A stretch of 14,783 nt of DNA. It comes from Euperipatoides rowelli (lineage: Eukaryota > Onychophora > Udeonychophora > Euonychophora > Peripatopsidae). Of the stretch, positions 8,121 to 14,783 are shown piece by piece. The stretch lies in the NCBI GenBank assembly GCA_003024985.2, contig PXIH01S0009499.1. One strand, 5' to 3'. The notes under the pieces were generated by a model. That model was not told where the DNA came from. It was given only the letters and a program-made list of their open reading frames with translations, and searched no databases. A program made the translations under genes and the position numbers. Numbering within the stretch: position 1 is the stretch's first letter; the number at the start of each line of letters is the position of its first letter.

Positions 8121-8166
8121 ATAGCCTATAGATTTAACAAAAAAAAATCTAACTTATATAGGCTAT
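8121..8166. repeat. Small inverted repeat built on TAGGCTA words
   Basis: ATAGCCTATA at 8121-8130 is the exact reverse complement of TATAGGCTAT at 8157-8166. AGATTT (8130-8135) can also pair with AAATCT (8145-8150), leaving a one-sided bulge and an A-rich loop. Confidence 0.6.
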
Positions 8167-8169
8167 GAG

Positions 8170-9160
8170 ACGTATGTTTACATTTTATCACTTCAAACAT
8201 GCTACGAATAAAACCCATTCATTAAAAATTATTAATTTATATGGTAATGGGATATAACTATAACATAACTTTGTATATAAGAAAAATTAATGACATACAA
8301 AAAAAAAATAGTAAAAATAAAATCAAGGGAGGAAAGAACGGAGATTGGCATCTATTGTTTAAAATTTGATCTTTGTTTTTTTTGCCATGTTTATTTTTAA
8401 GCAAACATGTCAAAAACAGAAGTTATTGTAGATTTCCTTTTCTATCTTTCCTTTTGTTTCATAAATTTTAACAAAGAATATAAATAACTGTCTTTAGAAA
8501 TAAAAAATATGATACAAAACTTAGAGGTTTAATATGACCCCCCCCCCCCCGGAATAATTTAAATAAATTGAAGACAGACATAAAGGGCAAAAGTTATCTG
8601 AGATGTTACATGACTCTAATACAAGGATGGTGTGGTCAAATTATGTGGTTAGAAGTTTAGATTTTATTCCATAATTAATATGAACTTAAAACATCCGTTA
8701 TGTAAAATGACCCAATATGAACAGTTAAGCCATTTAGGCATGACCCATAACTCCAGTTGCCCTTAATCTAAAAATTATAAAACTTTGTGAAAGTTGAATG
8801 ATGATTTACAAGAAGTTCTTGACATTTTATGTTTTTATTTTTTAGGTTTTAAAAATATATAATATGTACAACATGGATAAAAATAGTATAAAAATGAATT
8901 TCTAAGGTATTCCTGATTTTTAGGATAAATGCATTAACAATTCTTCTTTTAAGCATCATTAACATTGTTTCATGAGGAATTAATATTGGCATATCCCTAT
9001 AATTACAAAAGGTCATATGTCAAAAATGAATTGGATGTGTTCCTATGGCTTACATAATATGCTATCAAAATGTTGTATGTCTTCTTTTAGTCCAAAGTGG
9101 TATATAGCTAAATCCAATTGTCATATGTTATGCCAGTGAGCGGTTTAAAAAGTTGTGCTC
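8170..9160. other. AT-rich non-coding stretch
   Basis: No coding motif was recognised on either strand. It contains C13 at 8538-8550. The sequence GCCAGTGAGCGGTTTAAAAA near 9132-9151 could be a worn hAT left end belonging to the following partial element, but no target duplication supports it. Confidence 0.5.
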
Positions 9161-9164
9161 TAAC

Positions 9165-9313
9165 AGCTGACANATGGAACGTTTAAAGTATATAATTTCT
9201 TTTACTATAAACACGGGGATTCCCCTGTGTTGCTCCGCTACACTCGAGCATGCGCTGACGGGCCCCATTTCTCAAATAGCTTAGGACCTTATGAAGTCTA
9301 AATCCAGCACTGC
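9165..9313. mobile_element. Partial second copy of the hAT-type element
   Basis: Matches the right half of the element at 7483-7803: GAACGTTTAAAGTATATAAT, then the ACACGGGGATTCCCCTGTGT hairpin, then GAGCATGCGCTGACGGG. It ends AAATCCAGCACTG at the same terminus. The left half is missing or unrecognisable; similarity begins near 9171. An N at 9173 lies within a few bases of the point aligned with the N at 7668. No 8-bp duplication was found, so it is truncated or rearranged. Confidence 0.75.
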
Positions 9314-9741
9314 TCTTAGCCCTTAAAATAGTCTTCGTTTTAATAGCCCTAATATTTTTCATTTAATACTTCCATCTGTCTTACTTGAGCATTATAAAAG
9401 TCATCCATTTTTACTTTTATAGCTTGTACCAATTTTATCTGCTATTTTTTATTTTTCAGTTAAAAGTGTTAAGCTTCAACAGTAACCTTTTATTAATATG
9501 GAATCAACAACTATATTATGTATGATGGAAGAGCAGTAAATTGATGTTGTCATAATATCCCATTTAATAAATCAAGGCTACATATTCTAAAGATAATAGA
9601 AAAATATTTAATAAACATAAATCCATGCTCTAAGGAAGAATTCAATATTTACACAACTCCATTGCTATATCTCCATTACACTATTACTATTGCATGTTCA
9701 CAAAATACAGCTATCATATATATTGTTATATCAATAAGATT
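9314..9741. other. AT-rich spacer downstream of the minus-strand copia remnant
   Basis: On the minus strand this lies 3-prime of the copia Pol end, where a polypurine tract and LTR would be expected. I found no second copy of any part of it in the window, so no LTR can be called. Confidence 0.4.
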
Positions 9742-10086
9742 TTATACTTTTATGTGTGTAAGCAATCCTGAATTACTCAATTGTTTTAGTCCCAAAGTAG
9801 TCCTTGTTATCTTGAGTTCCACTAATGTTAAACCTTTGGTAAATATATCTGCTTCCTGGATTGTTCCAAGTTTATATATTAAAGTAATGTCCTTTGTTTC
9901 GATTTCTTCCATTATCTTTAATATTTTCTGCTGGAATACTGTGTACTTTGTTGTATACTCATTCCATTATTGTACTATTTTGCTGGTTTACTATCAGTTA
10001 TCTCAATGGGTTTTATTGTAAGATTATTCATCCATAGTTATGTTATAACCTGTAATTATCCATTCCAGTTCCTTTATGACTTCACA
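9742..10086 (-). pseudogene. Copia Pol C-terminus (RNase H) remnant
   Basis: The minus-strand frame ending at TAA 9742-9744 is open from 9966. It contains IMEEIETKDITLIYKL, EADIFTKGLTLVELKIT and TTLGL. The sequence ADIFTK-x-L followed by R-x-x-LGL is the conserved end of Ty1/copia Pol. Upstream, in other frames, LCEVIKELEWI (about 10058-10089) fits the copia EAEYxALxEVxKExxWL helix. ITDSKPAK fits the RNase H strand around the catalytic D-(N/S). At least two frame changes separate these parts. The 119-codon plus-strand frame at 9662-10021 is the antisense shadow of this remnant. No RT YVDD motif was found further upstream, so only the end of the element remains. Its orientation is opposite to the other copia fragments. 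Confidence 0.8.
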
Positions 10087-10245
10087 TAAGCATTGATTTT
10101 CGATCATCCTAGGCAAAGCAGTTAGTTATGACATGATTCAACATCAAAGCCCCCAAAAATTCATTTGGAACAATCAAATGCCACAATGCACATACAGACA
10201 AAATAGGACAAACATACAGACATATTGATGAATAAGAAGTCTTAA

Positions 10246-10434
10246 ATTTGTAATGAAATGATAAATGAACTTCTACTGATGAAATCTTGTAAGGTTGACG
10301 TACAAGAGGCTTTGCTAGATGGTATAGCTGAAGACAATAAACTTTATCAATGCAGTATAGCAAAAATTTTAGTGATCGTTTTTTTCTGGCAATTTTTAGA
10401 AACATTACTGAACAAAGCAGTGAAGGGTATATAA
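10246..10434 (+). other. Unrecognised 62-codon open frame with protein-like composition
   Basis: Open between stops at 10243-10245 and 10432-10434, first ATG at 10258. The segment CKVDVQEALLDGIAEDNKLY looks like real protein. It loosely recalls the copia reverse-transcriptase stretch D-V-x-x-A-F-L-N-G-x-L-x-E-E-x-Y, but with changed spacing. The neighbouring copia and Tc1 remnants run on the other strand, so it would be a separate fragment. The overlapping minus-strand frame 10109-10498 (129 codons) is longer, but it is rich in C, L, Y and S and has no motif. Whether either frame was ever coding is unsure. Confidence 0.25.
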
Positions 10435-10441
10435 TTAGCAT

Positions 10442-10457
10442 GAGAGAGAGAGAGAGA
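10442..10457. repeat. GA microsatellite, eight units
   Basis: Eight uninterrupted GA units following GCAT. Confidence 0.9.
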
Positions 10458-10532
10458 TCATGTGATATGAAATAGTGTTTGCAAAACATTATATTCATGG
10501 TGAGAAAAAATCATAATGTTTTAAAAAATTAT

Positions 10533-10950
10533 TTTATATGCCTGCTTCTCTTTAGTCTTGATGACTGCCTCCCCACTCCCCAATGGTCTGGCATAGGCCT
10601 GACTACTTTGCAGTTGTTTGCATAGGAGATCTACCCTCAATCTTCTTTCAAAAGTAAAAACATAATATCCTTATTGCTTGCTCTGTCACAAATTTTAGTT
10701 CTTTTATTTTCCAATTCAGTTATAAATTCTCAATTAGATTAAGATATGGTTATTATTGTCCCTTTTTGGCCAATTATTTTATGTATGTACTGTCATCCAT
10801 GCTTTCACAAGCTTGGAATAAGTATGTTTGAGGTTATCTTGTTAAAAAGAAAAATTACAATGACAAACATGGCTTCATAATTTTGGTTTATCATGGTACA
10901 TGACTTCATCAAAATTATTCTATTTATGCCCAGATAAACATAGCTACTTG
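10533..10950 (-). pseudogene. Tc1/mariner-like transposase remnant, DDE catalytic end
   Basis: Cut-and-paste transposase of the Tc1/mariner superfamily, decayed. One frame reads QDNLKHTYSKLVKAWM (about 10794-10841), then after a stop NNWPKRDNNN. This matches the Tc1 segment QQDNDPKHTSKLVKEW...WPAQSPDLNP, with the second catalytic Asp in QDN at 10836-10838. A shifted frame gives LNLIENL with the third catalytic residue, Glu, at 10729-10731, matching LNPIENLW. D and E are about 34-35 codons apart, as expected for DD34E Tc1 elements. Further on, AVIKTKEKQAYK (10533-10568) matches the Tc1 C-terminal QAVIKAKGG stretch, with VRPMP before it. Upstream, AMFIWA (10927-10944) may be the VMVWGC strand. 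Several stops and frameshifts rule out function. Terminal repeats were not found. Confidence 0.85.
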
Positions 10951-11007
10951 TGGGGGAAAGAGAGGGGATAATTTCACATCTAACAAAATATTACATTTAA
11001 TAGCGAG

Positions 11008-11028
11008 AATAATAATAATAATAATAAT
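11008..11028. repeat. AAT microsatellite, seven units
   Basis: Seven uninterrupted AAT units. They lie just upstream, in minus-strand sense, of the Tc1 catalytic remnant, and they produce the poly-Ile run in the minus-strand frame 10924-11160, which otherwise shows only weak similarity to Tc1 near its end. Confidence 0.9.
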
Positions 11029-11029
11029 T

Positions 11030-12080
11030 ACCTCTATTGTCAAAATCACCAGCATTAAATGTTTTGTGTGACCCACTTTGGGGAATATGATTTTTTGAAG
11101 TATATGCCTACTATTACACCAACAGATAGGCCCTGACCTAAATCTTTTCAAAAATTTCACAGGCTAGGAACAACATATCAGTAAGTTATGCTGATCCTAA
11201 TATAAGTGAAGTCCATAAAGTCTTAAAAAGTTAAATGATACATTTTACTAGAAACAGTTGAGTACAAAAGGGATCATGTTCACTAAGCTAAGAGCTCCAA
11301 AATGCCAAGTCATGAATTATATTGATCTGTCAATAAAATTCCATTATGGATGGGCTTCCAACTAACTAATTTTTAAATGAAAACTATGATTTGCTAATGT
11401 CCTACTACAAAACCCCATGATACTATAAACCTGATTGTTGGCTTATAGTGAAACTATTAACCATTGTTTTATGCAGTAGAAATTAAAAGAAATCAGATTT
11501 TTTGTTATTTACTATCCTATAACTGGCATTCATGTTGCAGGTAGTGAAACAGAATCAGTTTTTGTAATCTAAGAACAAGAATTCAAGGCAATTTTATTTT
11601 CTTACTTTTAACTTGGAAAATGAGAAATCTTTACATTTTTTATAACAGTACAGAGAACGCTATTAGGTTTTTCAAAAACAATCTAAGAACAAGCCCAAAT
11701 TATCCAGTAGGTCAAATGGGCAATGGTGTGCAGACCCACTTCAATGAGGTAGGAGGTGGAAATAAAAAAGACATTTAAGTGGCAGGTTACAGTCATACAC
11801 TGTCAGCATGGGAAAGGTGGACCTCATCTTATGCTTAATTTAGGTCTTCTTAAGAATAGAACTCTTAATGGATAAAAAATATCTTCAAGATAAAATACAC
11901 AGTAAAATCTATTATTAAAAAAAAAAAAGGGTTTAGGATTTATTGTAAAAAATTAATAATAGCAGTTTATAATAGATGTGATTAAATAAAATAATTGCTT
12001 GAATGGGTATTATATTAAACACTAATATATATTAAGAAAAAAAAAAGTCAAGTTAGAATAGTATGAAGCTAGATAATTTT
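11030..12080. other. AT-rich stretch, no gene recognised
   Basis: The N-terminal half of a Tc1 transposase would be expected on the minus strand around 11000-11600, but I could not recognise it. 11690-11850 is less AT-rich, without a motif that I can name. No repeat partner was found elsewhere in the window. Confidence 0.4.
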
Positions 12081-12083
12081 ATT

Positions 12084-12260
12084 GGAGGAAAGGGGGGGGG
12101 GGGAGAGAAATAACAAATTCCCAACTCACAAATATTGAACAGTTTTTCTTTCTCCTTCAACTGTTTTTTTTTTTCAACTTCCAACCCTAAATTTCCTACT
12201 TTCAGCCAAAGTTGGAAGGTGAAGCTGCCCCTACCCTACTCCCCCCCCCTCCCATCCTTT
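12084..12260. repeat. G/C-armed foldback candidate
   Basis: GGAGGAAAGG followed by G12 (12092-12103) on the left, and C9 (12241-12249) followed by TCCCATCC on the right, are complementary in orientation around about 135 bp. Inside, CTTCCAAC (near 12179) is the reverse complement of GTTGGAAG (near 12210). The open frame 12135-12356 runs through this low-complexity sequence and is not called. Confidence 0.4.
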
Positions 12261-12359
12261 AGCGATGTCCATGAGTGTGACATATATTTGATTGATAATA
12301 ATGAATGGTCAATATTATTTGGGTATATGTTAAAAAATGAATACAATATAACATAATTA

Positions 12360-12760
12360 TACCCAAGGGTGCCAGCAGGAAAAAATTCAGGGAAGGGGAA
12401 GGAAGGTGGGAGAAAATAATTAATATTTTGTTTGTAAATATTTTGATAAGCTTTTTTTTTTTGGTTGTATGGACGTTTGCTAGTAAAAAAGAATGACCAA
12501 GGATGTGTGCTGTTCAGTATACATATTTAGATAAGTCTTTTTTTTATTGTATGGATACTTTCACATTAAGTTGTATTAAATACCTACATTTTTAATTGGG
12601 ATAATTTATCCAGAAAGGGAGCGACTTGGTACTTCACACTTATATTATTATTAAAGATAGCCAGATTTATATTAAATACCAACATTTTTGGTTGATTTAA
12701 TTTTTCTAGGATGGGGGCAACTGCCCCCTTGCCCTCCCCCCCTGCGGACACTTTTGCATA
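12360..12760. mobile_element. Candidate MITE with imperfect terminal inverted repeats
   Basis: The left end TACCCAAGGGTGCCAGCAGG and the right end read on the other strand, TATGCAAAAGTGTCCGCAGG, agree at 14 of 20 positions. Both lead into a purine-rich stretch (GGGAAGGGGAAGGAAGG on the left; GGGGAGGGCAAGGGGGC on the right, other strand). The right side also has the palindrome GGGGGCAACTGCCCCC at 12714-12729. No transposase or clear target duplication beyond a possible TA was found. The superfamily is not assigned. Confidence 0.5.
12445..12714. repeat. Degenerate direct repeats inside the candidate MITE
   Basis: GATAAGC-T(n)-GTTGTATGGACGTTT from 12445 is echoed by GATAAGT-CT(n)-ATTGTATGGATACTTT from 12530, an 85-bp step. 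TTGTATTAAATACC-TACATTTTT from 12571 is echoed by TTATATTAAATACC-AACATTTTT from 12667, a 96-bp step. These look like two overlapping internal duplications. Confidence 0.6.
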
Positions 12761-12779
12761 AACCGTATTAAATTATTGT

Positions 12780-13448
12780 AGTACTGAAATAGCTAGATAG
12801 TCTATACAGTATATCAATAAACATTTTTTAAGAAAAAAATAAAGATTTTGACGAAATGTAAATAAAGAACTATATTTATAGACCTCTGGTATACATCAAA
12901 TAATAATAAGCAAAAACTACCTGATGCATTAAAAAAAGCTGCTTTTGTTTTGTATATAATAGACTTTTGTAATAATTTATTTTAAATTATTATTATAATT
13001 AAAAAGGTGTTTGATTATTATTATTTTTTTTTTCCAAATAAATAACCTACTAAAATAATGCTGGGCTATAAAATAAATATTGTAGGCTACAAATAAAGAC
13101 AACAGGTTGTATAAATCTCCAATTTATTTTAATTTAGATTTGCTGTCTAATTCAGTAGACGGTCTCACTCTTATCATTTTGGCGATCTCTTTGTTAACAA
13201 AGCTTAGTGGTTGTTAACTTTGACTGGTTTTTAGAATTGAATTTCCATATTTGTAACAACTTCAACGGACTCGGAAGAATAAAAAGAAAACCCTGACTAT
13301 TGTTTAAATGAAGATCCCAAATCTAATAATGTTTACCTAACATTAGCGTATATTTCATTTTTGGAATATGTATTTCAATGAAAGTTTAACTGAGAAAAAA
13401 TGAGAGATGAGTGAGCTTAGGCATTATCTGCTTTTATTCTTTATTTAA
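12780..13448. other. AT-rich stretch, nothing recognised
   Basis: A/T-rich with poly-T and ATT-type low complexity near 12970-13035. No motif was found on either strand. Confidence 0.5.
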
Positions 13449-13559
13449 TCAATCGTGAATAGACTGATGTTTATCAGGGCCAAATATGTCCAAAAAGTTA
13501 ATGAAATTCACTAAGGAAACATTAACACCCAACTCTTTCATCCACTTAGTAAAGGTATA
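13449..13559 (-). other. Short protein-like open frame, unrecognised
   Basis: Thirty-six sense codons between a stop at 13560-13562 and TGA at 13449-13451, minus strand. The text includes FTKWMKELGVNVSLVNFINF, then LDIFGPDKHQSIHD. It has a mixed, amphipathic composition unlike the N/K/I/F-rich chance frames around it. Two AATAAA-type words follow within 20 bases of the stop, on the minus strand. It could be a terminal-exon remnant or transposon debris. There is no ATG near its start and no recognised family. Confidence 0.25.
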
Positions 13560-13562
13560 TCA

Positions 13563-14730
13563 GGAGAGTATACTTTGCAACTTATTCATTGTTAACTTAA
13601 CAACTTAATCATATAATTGTCTAATAGGTCCATATGCCACGGCAGCGCGTTAATTTTACGTTAAGAAAATTTGTTAAAATGATCAAAATAACTAGAAATT
13701 TAAGAAATAATATTATTTTGTAATCATACAATTAATATAATAACAAATTTAAATATTAAGAATTCTAGAATAGAAAAGATAAACAAAAACAGGAACAAAA
13801 AAAGCAAAGAAACAGCAGATCTTTCGTGAAGAGCACGCTTCATCGCTTTGACAATTCAATCATCCCTATAGTCCCATTGAATATCTCAAATGAATAGAAT
13901 AAGGGCCTACATTAAATGTTAACTTTATATAATATTAAAGAAAGTAACGCTAGATTTCTGAACAAATATTATTATTAATGAAGTAGTGTAAACTAAATAA
14001 ATAATAATAATAAAACCCGAGAAATTTATCAAAATGTATTCTGTGAGCGATTTACCTGTTTTTAGTTTAATTATTCAGTAGTGCGTCCAGCTGGTATCTA
14101 GTCTTAGGTGTAGTAGCCTAATGGATCCAAAATTTTATAGTCAGAATTTGAAAACCCGGTAAATAGTATTAAATACTGAGTAGTGAGTAGAAAATAATTG
14201 ATGTTTACTTAAACATAACAGAATGTTTTTTTTTTTTGTTTAATGTTAAATCTATAGTTTTGTTGAGCAATATATTTATATTAAAAAAAGGGTTAAATTG
14301 CTGTTTTGATATAATGTTTGTTTAATATTGGTTTAGATAAATTTTTTCTGTAGGTTATAGGCTATATTGATTTTAAGTTTTTATAAACGATCCCTTTAAT
14401 GTATTTTTGATGTTTCCATACTATTTAAACACCCTTGTATAATTTATAAGTTTTTGTTTGTGAAATGGTACATCCCGTTAAAAATAATAATAGGCTACTC
14501 AATTAATTTAAGAATTTGTACATAGTAGAAGGCTATATTAAAATTTAGTCTATACAATTTTGAAGGCTGCAAATGAAATATGTATCAACTAGAATAACTT
14601 GAAAATATTTGAGGAAATGCAGTTTTTATTATTATTTTGTAAAAGGGAACATTCCCCTTTTATTTTACTTTATTTAAATTAGTAAATAAGTTATATTTTA
14701 AACATCATTTAGGATTTGACACTAATCTTT
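13563..14730. other. AT-rich stretch, nothing recognised
   Basis: Contains a minus-strand 39-codon frame (13724-13843) that is mostly L, F and I, read from A/T runs, and several TAGGCTA words (14114, 14358, 14491). No gene, RNA or element was recognised. Confidence 0.5.
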
Positions 14731-14732
14731 TT

Positions 14733-14783
14733 CTCTATCACTCTATCTAGCAATCTCTGTCTCTCGCTCTCTCTCTCTCTCTC
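14733..14783. repeat. CT-rich microsatellite, cut by the window edge
   Basis: Imperfect CT-rich sequence from 14733 becomes a pure CT run at 14767-14783 that continues to the last base, so its true length is unknown. Confidence 0.9.

Noticed and set aside
9662-10021. 119-codon plus-strand ORF as a membrane protein
   Set aside because: It is antisense to a recognisable copia RNase H remnant, so its openness is explained by the other strand.
10109-10498. 129-codon minus-strand ORF, longest in the window
   Set aside because: No motif, biased composition, start in GA/CT low-complexity DNA. It lies upstream of the copia RNase H remnant, but I could not match it to copia RT or connector sequence.
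10924-11160. 78-codon minus-strand ORF as a separate gene
   Set aside because: Contains poly-Ile from the AAT microsatellite, and its last residues fall in the Tc1 remnant; not an independent gene.
12364-12756. hAT assignment for the right-hand MITE candidate
   Set aside because: The ends lack a CAGTG/CAGGG start and no 8-bp duplication was found, so the superfamily was left open.
13724-13843. 39-codon minus-strand frame resembling a signal peptide
   Set aside because: The hydrophobic run comes from A/T homopolymers; there is no mature protein after it.

Overview
This window is an AT-rich, gene-poor stretch of a eukaryotic, probably invertebrate animal, nuclear genome. It has no bacterial gene layout, no long ORF and no convincing intact host exon. 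What can be recognised is decayed mobile DNA: Ty1/copia-like polyprotein fragments, a Tc1/mariner transposase remnant and a hAT-type non-autonomous element, along with homopolymer runs, microsatellites and foldback sequences. This mix fits an invertebrate (arthropod, crustacean or mollusc would all fit), but no host gene is present to fix the taxon. Five isolated N bases show it is an imperfect assembly.

Layout. 1-600: AT-rich, nothing recognised. 603-1120: a degenerate minisatellite of about 130-160 bp units with G/C homopolymers. 1120-4200: mostly AT-rich non-coding DNA, with one foldback candidate (1991-2206) and two copies of a short dispersed repeat (2060-2104, 4025-4108). 4214-6570: copia territory, with copy A (protease to pre-integrase), a different copia fragment B, and copy A-prime, which repeats A and continues into the H-x8-H pre-integrase motif. 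A further 95-bp repeat follows A at 4989 and recurs after A-prime at 7880, so the order A-R then A-prime-R suggests an old duplication or two insertions of the same family.

7195-7275: third copy of the dispersed repeat. 7311-7388: a striking 37-bp near-perfect hairpin. 7483-7803: a 321-bp hAT-type MITE with terminal inverted repeats and an 8-bp target duplication. A second, partial relative lies at 9165-9313. 9742-10086, minus strand: the C-terminal RNase H end of a copia polyprotein. 10533-10950, minus strand: the catalytic end of a Tc1-like DDE transposase. 12084-12760: G/C-armed foldback and MITE-like sequence. 12780-14760: AT-rich with no recognised gene. A CT microsatellite runs off the right edge.

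None of the coding remnants is intact. Each carries stops or frameshifts, so none is expected to make a working protein. The most useful results are the hidden, frame-broken transposon proteins (some on the strand opposite longer but meaningless ORFs), the long hairpin, and the repeated A-R arrangement. I found no evidence for a new gene system.
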